A DNA stretch of 64,000 bases from Clostridium estertheticum subsp. estertheticum (GTDB lineage: Bacteria > Bacillota > Clostridia > Clostridiales > Clostridiaceae). The translations under genes and the position numbers were made by a program. Positions 38,404 through 47,456 of the stretch are shown piece by piece; position 1 is the first letter of the stretch; every line of letters begins with the position of its first letter. A model generated the notes under the pieces. That model made no database searches, was not told the DNA's origin, and worked only from the letters and a program-made list of their open reading frames with translations. Where the stretch lies: positions 2,905,001-2,969,000 of the forward strand of contig NZ_CP015756.1 of the NCBI RefSeq assembly GCF_001877035.1. The letters run 5' to 3'.

Positions 38404-39558
38404 TTAATCACCACATTTTTTTAAAGATTTTAAAGCTTCTTCAAGAATAAGCTTATCTTTTGTAAGCGCTATACGGAAGTAATCGTACCCAATTTTTCCA
38501 AAAACATTGCCTGGTGTAACCACAATTCCATAATTAATCAGCAATTCTTCACAAAATTCATTTGTAGTATAGTTTTTAGGTGTTCTACACCATAAATAAA
38601 AAGTAGCTTCAGCATCAAAAAATTCTATATTTTTTTCTATTAAAATACTTTTAGCAACTTCACGTCTTTCATCATATATTTTTCTTATATTATGAACATA
38701 ATCACGTTCTAAATTAAGAGCAGCAACTGCAGCCTTTTGAACTGGTATGAATTGACCAGAGTCACAATTACTTTTTATTTTTAAAAGAGCATTTATTACT
38801 TTAGCATTACCTACAGCATACCCTATTCTATATCCTGTCATATTATAAGTTTTAGATAAAGTTCCAAATTCCACGTTTTGCCTTAATACATCATATTGCA
38901 TAAGACTAATTGGTTCTTTATCTTCCTTAATTATCTCATTATATGCCGAATCATTGCATAAAACAATATTATTGTTATAAGAAAAATTTATAATATTCTT
39001 ATAGAACTCTTTACCTGCTACTGCACCTGTCGGGTTATTAGGATAATTTATAAACATCAATTTGCATTTATTAACAATGATTTCTGGAATAGCATCAAGC
39101 CTTGGCATATATCCATTGCTTTGTGTTAATGCCACAGTATATGGTACACAACCCCATAGTTTTGAACAAATACTATAAACTGGATATGCAGGTTCAGGCA
39201 CTATTACACAATCTCCTATATCACATACAGCCGGAATTATATTGTTTATACCTTCCTTTGATCCTATAAGAATTATCACTTCATCTAAATCTAGGCATAC
39301 ATCGTAAACGTCATTATAGTATTTTATAACTGCTTTTTTGAGTTCATCTATTCCATCATAAGGAGGATAGTTATTATATTTCTCACATTTTAGGGCCTCT
39401 ATTAGGGCATCTGTAATTTTTGAATTGACTGATAAATCTGGATCTCCTATACTAAGGTCAATAATTTTTTTCCGGTCAGTTATCACTTTATTTTTAATAT
39501 CATCAATCCTTTTGAAATGATATTCGGATACATTAGACAGTCTATTATTTATTTTCAT
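38404..39558 (-). CDS. Class I/II PLP-dependent aminotransferase
   Basis: 384 aa fold-type I aminotransferase. DLSIGDPDL near the N-terminus, NYPNNPTGAV, and the PLP-lysine motif TLSKTYNMTGYRIGYA with R needed for substrate carboxylate are visible. The overall form resembles LL-diaminopimelate aminotransferase and related enzymes, but substrate cannot be told from motifs. It stands alone between yicC and a purine permease, so context does not help. Confidence 0.88.
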   Translation of the reverse strand: MKINNRLSNVSEYHFKRIDDIKNKVITDRKKIIDLSIGDPDLSVNSKITDALIEALKCEKYNNYPPYDGIDELKKAVIKYYNDVYDVCLDLDEVIILIGSKEGINNIIPAVCDIGDCVIVPEPAYPVYSICSKLWGCVPYTVALTQSNGYMPRLDAIPEIIVNKCKLMFINYPNNPTGAVAGKEFYKNIINFSYNNNIVLCNDSAYNEIIKEDKEPISLMQYDVLRQNVEFGTLSKTYNMTGYRIGYAVGNAKVINALLKIKSNCDSGQFIPVQKAAVAALNLERDYVHNIRKIYDERREVAKSILIEKNIEFFDAEATFYLWCRTPKNYTTNEFCEELLINYGIVVTPGNVFGKIGYDYFRIALTKDKLILEEALKSLKKCGD

Positions 39559-39652
39559 AGTATCATCCTTTATATAGTTTTTATTATATTATTCAGATAA
39601 TACTAACTTTGTTACATTCGTCTAATTTACAATAAAAAAGAATCTTAAATTA

Positions 39653-39708
39653 AAATTGGTACTTATAAAATAGATATCTTAAAATATCTATTTTATAGGT
39701 ACCAATTT
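39653..39708 (-). terminator. Long inverted repeat, terminator of the purine permease
   Basis: Arms of 25 bases that pair with a single mismatch around a six-base loop (CTTAAA), followed on the minus strand by T-rich sequence. It lies 16 bases past the permease stop. Confidence 0.75.
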
Positions 39709-39723
39709 AATGCCACTTCAGCC

Positions 39724-41145
39724 TTAAGGTAATATAATAAATCTAATTATAAATAAGCCTGCTAAAACATAAACTATAGGGCTTACTTCCTTATACCTAC
39801 CTGTTGCTACTTTTACTATTGGGTAAAAAATAATTCCTGCTGCTATTCCATTTGCTATACTATAACTAAATGGCATTATTGCTATTGTTAAGAATGCTGG
39901 GAGTGCTTCCGTAAAATCTTCAAAATCAATTTTTGTAATTGAACTCATCATAAGCACTCCAACTATTACAAGTGCTGGGGCAGTCGCCTCTGATGGTACT
40001 ATTCCTACAAGTCCACTAAAAAATAATGAAGCTAAAAATAATACTCCAACTGTAGCTGATGTAAGACCTGTTCTTCCACCTTCTGCTACTCCCGCTGTGG
40101 ATTCTACATAAGTTACTACAGTACTTGTTCCCATAATCGCTCCTGCAGTAGTTGCTAATGCATCTGACATTAATGCCTTATTCATATTTTTTACTCGTCC
40201 ATTCTCATCAAGCATATTAGCTTTTGTTGCTGTTCCTACGAGTGTTCCTATTGTATCAAATAAATCCACTAAACTAAATGTTATTACAACCATTACTACA
40301 CTCATTATCGCTGAAAATACTCCCTTGCCAGCCCCTGATCCTAAGAGACCTGCAAAATCAAACTGCATGAATGTCGGTGCAAGAGATGGTGGTGCACTAA
40401 ATATCTTAACACCTGCTAGTTTTGTAATTTCAAACGGAATCCCCACTATAGCAGTTATAACAATTCCAATTAGTATAGATCCTTTTATTTTTCTAGCCAT
40501 GAATATTGCCGTAATAGATATGCCTATTAGTGTCACTAATGCACTTGGAGATGTAAGACTACCAAAAGCTACTAAAGTTTCTTTATTACTTACAATTATT
40601 CCGCCACCTTTAAAACCTATAAGGGCTATAAATAATCCGATACCACCTGAAATAGCAAGTTTTAAATTTTGTGGCAAGGCATCTACTATTTTTTCTCGTA
40701 TTGATGTAAGTGTTATTATTATAAATAAAATTCCTGATATAAAAACCGCAGCTAACGCTTGTTGCCATGTATATCCGAGGCCTAAACATACGCTATAAGT
40801 AAAGAATGCATTTAATCCCATTCCGGGTGCCTGTGCAAAAGGTAGGTTAGCATAAAAAGCCATTACGAAAGTACCTATTGCTGCAGTAAGGCATGTAGCT
40901 GCAAAAACTGATGCTACAACTGGATCATTTAACGCAGTAAAAGCTCCTGCCCCTTCTCCCTTTATACCTGGTAGATTCATTCCAGCAAATCTAAGGATAT
41001 TAGGATTTACAATTATAATATATGCCATAGTTATAAATGTAGTTATACCCGCAAGTATTTCTGTTTTAACTGTTGTCTTGTTCTCTCTTAATTTAAAAAG
41101 CTTCTCAAATATAGAACTTTTTTCAATATTTTCTGTTGATTTCAT
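39724..41145 (-). CDS. NCS2-family purine (guanine/hypoxanthine) permease
   Basis: 473 aa membrane transporter of the AzgA/PbuG branch of NCS2. It begins with a cytoplasmic stretch, then TEILAGITTFITMAYIIIVNP, the first family signature; AQAPGMGLNAFFTYSVC and SATVGVLFLASLFFSGLVG follow, with 12-14 hydrophobic segments in all. Nucleobase uptake with protons is the family role; which purine is not certain. No purine riboswitch was found in the 99 bases between it and ansA. Confidence 0.92.
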   Translation of the reverse strand: MKSTENIEKSSIFEKLFKLRENKTTVKTEILAGITTFITMAYIIIVNPNILRFAGMNLPGIKGEGAGAFTALNDPVVASVFAATCLTAAIGTFVMAFYANLPFAQAPGMGLNAFFTYSVCLGLGYTWQQALAAVFISGILFIIITLTSIREKIVDALPQNLKLAISGGIGLFIALIGFKGGGIIVSNKETLVAFGSLTSPSALVTLIGISITAIFMARKIKGSILIGIVITAIVGIPFEITKLAGVKIFSAPPSLAPTFMQFDFAGLLGSGAGKGVFSAIMSVVMVVITFSLVDLFDTIGTLVGTATKANMLDENGRVKNMNKALMSDALATTAGAIMGTSTVVTYVESTAGVAEGGRTGLTSATVGVLFLASLFFSGLVGIVPSEATAPALVIVGVLMMSSITKIDFEDFTEALPAFLTIAIMPFSYSIANGIAAGIIFYPIVKVATGRYKEVSPIVYVLAGLFIIRFIILP

Positions 41146-41244
41146 GTTTCTCCCCTATCTTGTATTTTATTTTTATACAAACATAATATCAAAAACGGAA
41201 GTTTTCGTCAATGCCATGGCGAATGTTAAATTATATTTTCTTCA

Positions 41245-42240
41245 TTAAATTCGGCTTTTGTACCTTCCATCTTCGAACATGTGTTTTATTTCCTTCAAAT
41301 CTGTTGTACTCGCAAGTGCCAACATAAGTTTAATTCTAGCCTTTTGTCCAGGAAGACTATCCCCAAAAATAACGCCAGCATTCCTGAGTTCTTTTCCACC
41401 ACCTGGGTATCCATAGGAATCTAATACTCTTCCTTTAAAGCATCTAGACACCATAACAACCGCTACGCCCTTTTCAATAGCAGTTTCTACACCCTCTGCC
41501 ATTTCCGGTGGAATATTTCCTCTTCCCATGGCTTCAATAACAATTCCTCTTGCACCTTCCTTTACACAAAAATCAATTAGTTTTGAATCCATACCTGCAC
41601 AGGCTTTTATTAAATCCACTCTAGTTTCTACCTTATCTGTTTTTATATGTTCTTTTTTCAAACTATCTCTATAGAATATTGCTTCATTGTTGTCTATAAT
41701 TCCTATTGGCCCAAACTCTGGACTCTGGAAAGTGTTTAGATGCATTGAATGTGATTTAGTAACTTCACTAGCACAATTAAGTTCATCATTTAAGCACACT
41801 AATACTCCTCTATTACGCGCTTCCTTTGAAATAGCAGTACAAATAGCAGCAGATAAATTTGCAGGACCATCATACCCAAGTTCCGAGCCATTTCTCATTG
41901 AGCCTGTAACAATTACAGGCTTTGGATTATTGATAGTTAGATGTAACAAATATGCTGTTTCCTCAAGTGAATCTGTACCATGAGTAACCACAACACCACA
42001 TATATCCTCTCGAGTTAAGAATTTTTGTATGTATTTAGACAAATCCATCATAAGTTCTGGCGTCATGTGAGGTCCAGGCAGATTTGAAAAAGTATATGAT
42101 TCTATTTGAGCATATTTCTCAATTCCTGTAACCATAGACATTATTTCTTCTCCACTTAGAGTTGGAACTGCCGCTTTTATTCTTGGATCTAGGGTCATAG
42201 AAATTGTGCCGCCATTAAAAATAACCGCAACTTTTTTCAT
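41245..42240 (-). CDS. ansA: L-asparaginase
   Basis: 331 aa, cytoplasmic type I-like (no signal peptide). Hydrolyses asparagine to aspartate and ammonia. The two threonine active-site motifs are present: VIFNGGTISMT at the N-terminus and GVVVTHGTDSLEETAYLL near residue 85. AACK-type residues are followed by GSMRNGSELGYDGPANL. It lies upstream of the permease on the same strand with a 99-base gap. Confidence 0.93.
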   Translation of the reverse strand: MKKVAVIFNGGTISMTLDPRIKAAVPTLSGEEIMSMVTGIEKYAQIESYTFSNLPGPHMTPELMMDLSKYIQKFLTREDICGVVVTHGTDSLEETAYLLHLTINNPKPVIVTGSMRNGSELGYDGPANLSAAICTAISKEARNRGVLVCLNDELNCASEVTKSHSMHLNTFQSPEFGPIGIIDNNEAIFYRDSLKKEHIKTDKVETRVDLIKACAGMDSKLIDFCVKEGARGIVIEAMGRGNIPPEMAEGVETAIEKGVAVVMVSRCFKGRVLDSYGYPGGGKELRNAGVIFGDSLPGQKARIKLMLALASTTDLKEIKHMFEDGRYKSRI

Positions 42241-42425
42241 TTAAATTACCTCCTAATCTTAGTTTTAAAATAAACTAATCTGTTCTAACTTCCGTATATT
42301 CTGGAAAATTAAAGATAAATTCACTTTCGATAATTTATGTTTAATTTTTAAGAAACAAATTCTATTCTACAATATACCTGCAAAAATTACATCTTTTATT
42401 TATAAAATTTTATAAATAACAGTAA

Positions 42426-42468
42426 ATGAAAATAAGGCATACAAATTATTAGCATGCCTTATTTTCAT
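42426..42468 (-). terminator. Rho-independent terminator after the 66-aa gene
   Basis: Perfect 15-base arms (ATGAAAATAAGGCAT and complement) with a 13-base loop, just past the stop at 42473. The arms end in T runs. Confidence 0.75.
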
Positions 42469-42472
42469 GATT

Positions 42473-42673
42473 CTATTTGTTTTTTAAATATTCGAATAAA
42501 CTTTTTTCTATTTCATCCGCACCGTTATCATCAAATGTTATATATTGCCTATGACCATCCAATGCCTTTACCTCAATTGTACCTATTTCTTGCCCAGTAA
42601 TTTTATCAATATCTCTCTCAAATTTCATTATTTTATAACCCTTATTTATAAAATACTCACCTTCGTTAACCAT
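42473..42673 (-). CDS. Small protein of unknown function
   Basis: 66 aa, mildly acidic, beginning MVNEGEYFINKGYKIMKF and ending EIEKSLFEYLKNK. The alternation of charged and hydrophobic residues with DGHRQYITFDDNG in the middle suggests a small beta-alpha fold. The ATG at 42673 is chosen because GGAGAG lies seven bases upstream; an ATG seven codons earlier has no such site. It is followed by a strong terminator. I do not recognise the family. Confidence 0.7.
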   Translation of the reverse strand: MVNEGEYFINKGYKIMKFERDIDKITGQEIGTIEVKALDGHRQYITFDDNGADEIEKSLFEYLKNK

Positions 42674-42715
42674 TAAATCACTCTCCTTTAACATCCACAG
42701 ATATATACCTTAGAT

Positions 42716-42832
42716 TTAAATTTGATTTTTCCTTTCTCTTTCTCCCTTTTTCTGCCTATCACTAGGTTCTGTTCTTTTAGTGCCGATATTAACCTTTTTA
42801 CTATTGGTTTCACTTTCCTTGCCTTTTTGCAT
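42716..42832 (-). CDS. Very short hydrophilic protein, paralogue of its neighbour
   Basis: 38 aa, starting MQKGKESETNSKKVNIGTK and ending RERKNQI. Very rich in Lys, Arg, Glu, Asn and Ser with almost no hydrophobic residues. It resembles the next upstream small gene in composition and in spaced residues (SKKVNIGTKR versus SKNSNIDIKR, then K-G-x-x-x-KNQ). GGGAG lies about 12 bases upstream, rather far. An overlapping frame starting at 42837 (49 aa, MICKKARK...) has a better-placed site and is an alternative. Confidence 0.45.
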   Translation of the reverse strand: MQKGKESETNSKKVNIGTKRTEPSDRQKKGERERKNQI

Positions 42833-42898
42833 ATCATCGTCACTCCCTTAAATAAAGTTATTAAAATGTTTTATTTACACATTAAATTCAAGGTAACC

Positions 42899-43042
42899 CT
42901 AATCAAGAATTTCCCCATTAAAATTTTTATACAAAGGTTGGTTTTTCTTATCTCCGTTACTTTTCTTAGGTTTATGAACATTATCACGTTTAATATCAAT
43001 ATTACTATTTTTGCTACCACCAACATGTTGATGATCAGGCAT
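42899..43042 (-). CDS. Very short hydrophilic protein, unknown
   Basis: 47 aa, starting MPDHQHVGGSKNSNIDIKR and ending YKNFNGEILD. GGGGG lies seven bases before the ATG. The sequence is highly polar and probably disordered. Its middle resembles the 38 aa gene just downstream, suggesting an old duplication. Both sit between the 66 aa gene and the secreted glycosidase-like gene. Function unknown. Confidence 0.55.
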   Translation of the reverse strand: MPDHQHVGGSKNSNIDIKRDNVHKPKKSNGDKKNQPLYKNFNGEILD

Positions 43043-43360
43043 TTTTAAAACCCCCTTTAATTAAAATAATTTTAAAATCTTTTACTTTATTATTTTCTCT
43101 CTAGATCTATATATTATACGTAGTAATAAGCTAAACCTTATTTTTATATAATTGGATAAAAACATTTTACTAAATTATTTATTTCAGTTCATTAATTATC
43201 AACTTTTAAATAAAAGGTATATTAAATTAGTTTTAGATAAAATATATATTAAGTGAATAATTTATATTTTAATATTTCCCAATATTGTTATATAATAAGG
43301 CAAATTGTGTTAAAATACAGAAGAATATAAAAGAAAGTTTAAACAGGGGGATTACAAGAA
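43043..43360. other. AT-rich intergenic region before the secreted protein gene
   Basis: 318 bases with no gene seen. It should hold divergent promoters for the small hydrophilic gene (left) and the secreted protein (right). A TATAAT about 70 bases and a TTAAAAT about 50 bases before the right-hand start are possible -10 elements; no clear -35 was chosen. Confidence 0.4.
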
Positions 43361-46315
43361 ATGAAAAAACTATTAACAACTACCTTTATTCTATTATTTT
43401 GCTTTTTATTAATATCTACTCATAATTCATATGCATTTGAACCAACTAATAATCAAGTAGTTAGTGCAAATAAAGTCTGGAATATCCAGTTTAATAAAGA
43501 ACTTAAATTTGATGATGCATTAAAAAATTCTATAACTATAGTGGATAGTGCAGGAAAATCGTCAGCTATAACAACACAGCTCGGACTAGATAAGAAATCT
43601 ATCTTAATTAATCCACCAGTAAAAGGATATACTCTTGGTGAATCGTATACTTTGAAAATGGATAAAGAAATTTATTCAACAGACAATACACAATTGCAAA
43701 ATATTTTACAAATGACTTTTAAAGTCAATAATAATATACTTATAGAAAATAATGAAAATGTTAAGTCAATCTTTAATGATAACTGCAATAACCTTATTAC
43801 TAGTGGTTGGAGCAAAGGTGATAACTATACTAACGACTCATTTATAGCAGATTCTAGTGAAAGTGGAAAATATAATACACATATTCCATATGGACAATAT
43901 TTGTTTTATAATACCACTCAAAATTCAATATCTAAAATAAGTAAAGACGTAAAAATAGGCGCCGGTCCTTTCAATGTAGAATTTGATGCTAAGATAACAG
44001 ATTTACAAACTCCCGCTACAAATGTAGGTTGGAGAGGTTTTGCGCTAGATATAATTGCTAATAATAAAAGATACCATATCAGTATTAATAGCAAAGACTC
44101 TGACAATAAAGTAAAAATAAACTTATTGAGTAAAAATTCAGGAACCGACCTTTTTAAAACAATTAATACATATTTACCTAAGGATAATGACATTCATAGA
44201 TGGTCAATCGTAAATGATGGAAATAAAACTATATCAGTATTATTGGATGGTAAAACTATTGGTAGCTTCGCCAATCCCGAACTAGATGCTGCTGGACTTA
44301 CTGATAGGGTTATTTTCTACAATGACATGACCGATACACTTTCTAGTTACAATAATGTGTATATTGATAATTTTGCAGTAGTAAACTCTTTAGCGATAAA
44401 AAATTCTACTGTAATACCTGATGAAAAAAATCAAGCTATAAATATTTCAACGACCATGGCGATTGATGCTGAAAATCTTATAAGTATTAAGCAATATAGT
44501 ATAAAATCGTATCTATATAAAAACGATAAGATTATAGCAGAGACCTCAACCCCACTCAATAAGAAAACAATTTTATCAACGCTTAATAATATAACCCAAT
44601 CTGGAGAAATGAAGCTTGTACTAAAGCTTGTTACAGGCAATCAGGTAATTGAAGAAACAACAAAAACTATAAGCATGAATATTTCAACTGCTAATTTAGA
44701 ACCAGGTCAGGTTGTAAATTCAAGTCCAGGAAGCGTGTATTTATATAATCAAATGGATAAGATGTCAGCGACAGGTAAAAATGATGCTGTTCATTCTGGG
44801 TGGAATTTAGGATCATACGTAGATTCTGAAAGCAATAAAAGTGGATCAATAATTGAGAATAGTGAAAATCCCCTAACAATAAAAATGCCTGTCACCCTAA
44901 ATGGTTGGTTTAGAGTTTATGTAGGTTATGTGACTGGAACTGATAGTTTTAGAATAGGTGCAACAAATGATTCTTCAAAAACCCAAATAAATGGTGATAT
45001 TTCACTTAAGTCAAATAACTTATACGGTGAGCAATGGATTAATGAAAAATCTACAATAATATCAAAATTTGATAATAATTCAATTGAAATTAATCCAATT
45101 CCTAATAAAAATGTTAGAATTGCCTACATTAAATTAATAGGATTGACTGCTGATCAAGTTACTTTATATCAAAAGGAAAATGAGAATAAAAAAACTGTTA
45201 TTTATGATTTTGATGGATATTCTGATTTCTTTGATGGAAGATATCCCACTGTAGAAGCGCTTAAAAATAAAGCTGTGGATAGATTTAGCGGCAGAAATGT
45301 GGGAACAATAAATTGGTCTTTAGGAGGTACTGGTGCTTTAAATTATAATAGTAAATATGCAGGTAATGCATATGATGGCACTGACGAATTCGATTCTGAG
45401 TTTAGAGATGGAGACAGGTTAGCAAAATCTCAAATACTAAATATATTAAGTTCTGGGAAGTCACCCCTAGAAATCATAGCTGATAGAGGTGCCGATAAGG
45501 ACATAAAGGTCAATGCTTCACTTAGAATGAATTCATTTTACAATCCAACTGTTTATGGGTTTAAAAATGGGGATATGTATAATAAATACAAACAATTTGC
45601 TCAACCTGGTAGTTTTTATCTAAGCTATTATCACACAGAAGTTAGAGATTATATGAAAAATATACTTCTAGAGTCAGGTTCTTTTAATAATGTAAATGGT
45701 GTGACATTAGATTTTTGTAGGTATCCAGAGGTTTTTGGAAGTGAAACTCCAAATGATCAAAAAGTATTAATTATGAATGAATTTTTACGAACTTTGCGAA
45801 AAGAACTGCCAAAAAATAAAACAATTACTATAAGAGTTCCCTGGAAAAATCCCATTCAGTATGGCTTTGATGTCAATGCTTGGGTTAAGGAAGGTTTGCT
45901 TGATACATTAGTACCTTCAAGCATTGGTAATGAAGACAACAAATCCTTCGAAATTTCATCTTATGTAAACATGGTTAAAAATACAAATGTAAAACTATAC
46001 ATAGGTATTACTGCAGATGTTAGCGGACATGATATAACAAAAGAAGAAGAGCAATTAGTAAAACAAGGATTATATATACATAATAAGGAATATTTAGATA
46101 TTGAGCAGTATTTATTACGAGCTTATGATGTATATGAAGACGGTGCTGATGGATTATTCTTATTTAACTCTACCGCTAATCTTTATCTTGATAGTAGGGC
46201 ACCCGTAGAATCTAGTTACTTAGGTGACAAAATTCAAATTCAAAAATGGCATCAATTTGATTATGTCTCAGGATTCATGACACATAAAATTAATGTTTCA
46301 AAGCCCTCTAATTAG
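43361..46315 (+). CDS. Large secreted protein with Ig-like, lectin-like and glycosidase-like domains
   Basis: 984 aa. Residues 1-26 form a signal peptide (MKKLLTTTFILLFCFLLIST, then cleavage after SYA). Residues about 30-130 look like a bacterial Ig-like domain (NPPVKGYTLGESYTLKM). Residues about 150-320 form a beta-rich, LamG/concanavalin-like region (VEFDAKITDLQ, WSIVNDGNKTISVLLDGKTIGSF). After further beta-rich modules, residues about 620-984 resemble a TIM-barrel glycoside hydrolase of the GH10-like lipoprotein type (GVTLDFCRYPEVFG, NVKLYIGITADV, GADGLFLFNST). GGGGG precedes the ATG. Sugar substrate unknown; exported or wall-associated, no sorting motif at the C-terminus. Confidence 0.75.
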   Translation: MKKLLTTTFILLFCFLLISTHNSYAFEPTNNQVVSANKVWNIQFNKELKFDDALKNSITIVDSAGKSSAITTQLGLDKKSILINPPVKGYTLGESYTLKMDKEIYSTDNTQLQNILQMTFKVNNNILIENNENVKSIFNDNCNNLITSGWSKGDNYTNDSFIADSSESGKYNTHIPYGQYLFYNTTQNSISKISKDVKIGAGPFNVEFDAKITDLQTPATNVGWRGFALDIIANNKRYHISINSKDSDNKVKINLLSKNSGTDLFKTINTYLPKDNDIHRWSIVNDGNKTISVLLDGKTIGSFANPELDAAGLTDRVIFYNDMTDTLSSYNNVYIDNFAVVNSLAIKNSTVIPDEKNQAINISTTMAIDAENLISIKQYSIKSYLYKNDKIIAETSTPLNKKTILSTLNNITQSGEMKLVLKLVTGNQVIEETTKTISMNISTANLEPGQVVNSSPGSVYLYNQMDKMSATGKNDAVHSGWNLGSYVDSESNKSGSIIENSENPLTIKMPVTLNGWFRVYVGYVTGTDSFRIGATNDSSKTQINGDISLKSNNLYGEQWINEKSTIISKFDNNSIEINPIPNKNVRIAYIKLIGLTADQVTLYQKENENKKTVIYDFDGYSDFFDGRYPTVEALKNKAVDRFSGRNVGTINWSLGGTGALNYNSKYAGNAYDGTDEFDSEFRDGDRLAKSQILNILSSGKSPLEIIADRGADKDIKVNASLRMNSFYNPTVYGFKNGDMYNKYKQFAQPGSFYLSYYHTEVRDYMKNILLESGSFNNVNGVTLDFCRYPEVFGSETPNDQKVLIMNEFLRTLRKELPKNKTITIRVPWKNPIQYGFDVNAWVKEGLLDTLVPSSIGNEDNKSFEISSYVNMVKNTNVKLYIGITADVSGHDITKEEEQLVKQGLYIHNKEYLDIEQYLLRAYDVYEDGADGLFLFNSTANLYLDSRAPVESSYLGDKIQIQKWHQFDYVSGFMTHKINVSKPSN

Positions 46316-46385
46316 GAATTAAGCAACCAAACAAGACTAATACTTGACATGCTCTAACTAAAATGATATGTTTAACATGTAAATA

Positions 46386-46424
46386 GATTTTATTCAATTT
46401 AGTTTTATATGATTGAATAAAATC
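46386..46424. promoter_or_regulatory. Inverted repeat upstream of the OhrR-type regulator
   Basis: Perfect 13-base arms GATTTTATTCAAT and ATTGAATAAAATC with a 13-base spacer, 40 bases before the regulator start and 70 bases after the secreted protein stop. It may be the operator of the MarR-family gene, which commonly represses itself, or a weak terminator of the gene before it; no T run follows. Confidence 0.4.
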
Positions 46425-46463
46425 AACTTTAAATTTACTTTAAATGAAAAGGAATGATTATGA

Positions 46464-46910
46464 GTGACAGATGAATCCCTTAAATTAGATAATCAATTGT
46501 GTTTTGCTCTATATGCTTGTTCCCGCGAAATAACAAAACTTTACAAGCCAGAATTGGATAAATTAGGTATAACCTACACCCAATATATTGCTCTATTAGT
46601 GTTATGGGAAAAAGATAATATAACCGTAAAAGAAATTGGAATAAAACTGCATCTTGATTCTGGCACTTTAACCCCTCTATTTAAAAAATTAGAGTGTATG
46701 AACTTAGTAAAAAGAACTAGAGATACTGTAGATGAGCGAAATGTATATATTACCTTAACTCCTGCAGGTGTTGAATTGAAAAAAATGGCTATTGGTATAC
46801 CAAAAGAAATCTTTTGCTCTACAGGCCTTTCACTTGAGAATGCAATTACTCTTAAGGAAAATGTTAATTCATTATTATTAAATTTAACTTCTAACAATAA
46901 AAAAATGTAA
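46464..46910 (+). CDS. MarR-family regulator, OhrR-like (peroxide sensing)
   Basis: 148 aa winged-helix repressor. The N-terminal LDNQLCFALYACSREITKLY contains a cysteine where OhrR proteins have their peroxide-reactive Cys, and YTQYIALLVLWE follows, as in OhrR. The wing region is RTRDTVDERNVYITLT. Starts with GTG at 46464; AAAAGGA lies about ten bases upstream. OhrR usually controls an adjacent ohr hydroperoxide reductase, but none is seen in this window, so the target is uncertain. Confidence 0.82.
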   Translation: MTDESLKLDNQLCFALYACSREITKLYKPELDKLGITYTQYIALLVLWEKDNITVKEIGIKLHLDSGTLTPLFKKLECMNLVKRTRDTVDERNVYITLTPAGVELKKMAIGIPKEIFCSTGLSLENAITLKENVNSLLLNLTSNNKKM

Positions 46911-46915
46911 AATTT

Positions 46916-46968
46916 AATGTAGTAAGTTTAATGTGTTTTTAAAATTAAACTTACTACATTATTTTTTT
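46916..46968 (+). terminator. Rho-independent terminator of the OhrR-like gene
   Basis: Perfect 16-base arms AATGTAGTAAGTTTAA and complement around a 13-base loop, followed by A then seven T. Confidence 0.88.
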
Positions 46969-46991
46969 AATTAGCAATCTCTAATATAACC

Positions 46992-47414
46992 CTAGTTATC
47001 ATTACGATTAATTCTTTTCTCAATACATGCTATAACATCATGTATTTTTTCGAACAAAATTCCATAAACAATCCATACTGGTGCATAATCTAATGTGATT
47101 ATTCCGCATATTGATAATGTTTTATTTACATATTTCCATGGGCACTCCCCTAAAACCAACCTAAGCAATAGTCCGCTAATCAATTCTACTGCAAATATAA
47201 GAACCATATATATGCCTCCCCTAACTATAAGCGGAAGATGCCTGATCCTATTATGGACTGGTTCAAGAAACACAGCAAGACCATATATAGGAAACATCCA
47301 AATGCAAGTTGTGCCCCTAAGTAATATATCTCCATTAATCATTGCGCCAAAAGCATTCCAAAAAACCTCTCCTAAAAGACCTAAAAGTCCATATATAATA
47401 AATTTCTTCCACAT
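46992..47414 (-). CDS. Small membrane protein of the putative ABC transporter type IV family
   Basis: 140 aa with four hydrophobic segments. FIIYGLLGLLGEVFWNA at the N-terminus and TCIWMFPIYGLAVFLEPVH in the middle match PF06541-type proteins, named putative ABC transporter permease although transport has not been shown for them to my knowledge. No ATPase gene is nearby. Converges with the OhrR-like gene and is followed upstream by the redox pair, with a 42-base gap. Confidence 0.72.
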   Translation of the reverse strand: MWKKFIIYGLLGLLGEVFWNAFGAMINGDILLRGTTCIWMFPIYGLAVFLEPVHNRIRHLPLIVRGGIYMVLIFAVELISGLLLRLVLGECPWKYVNKTLSICGIITLDYAPVWIVYGILFEKIHDVIACIEKRINRNDN

Positions 47415-47456
47415 AATGATATTGTGTGTGTTACATTTTAAAATATACTAATAATT

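Noticed and set aside
40325-40798. 157-codon frame opposite the purine permease
   Set aside because: Shadow of the permease coding sequence; no ribosome site, composition typical of antisense frames.
41146-41244. Purine riboswitch before the purine permease
   Set aside because: The gap to ansA is only 99 bases and lacks the paired stems and loop sequences of that riboswitch.
42688-42837. 49 aa minus-strand frame overlapping the 38 aa gene (MICKKARKVK...)
   Set aside because: Its ribosome site spacing is better, but the other frame resembles the neighbouring small gene. Kept as an alternative, not as a separate gene.
42722-43048. 108-codon plus-strand frame (MIFPFSFSLFLPIT...)
   Set aside because: It looks membrane-like but is only the antisense of the two lysine-rich small genes on the minus strand, which have better ribosome sites.
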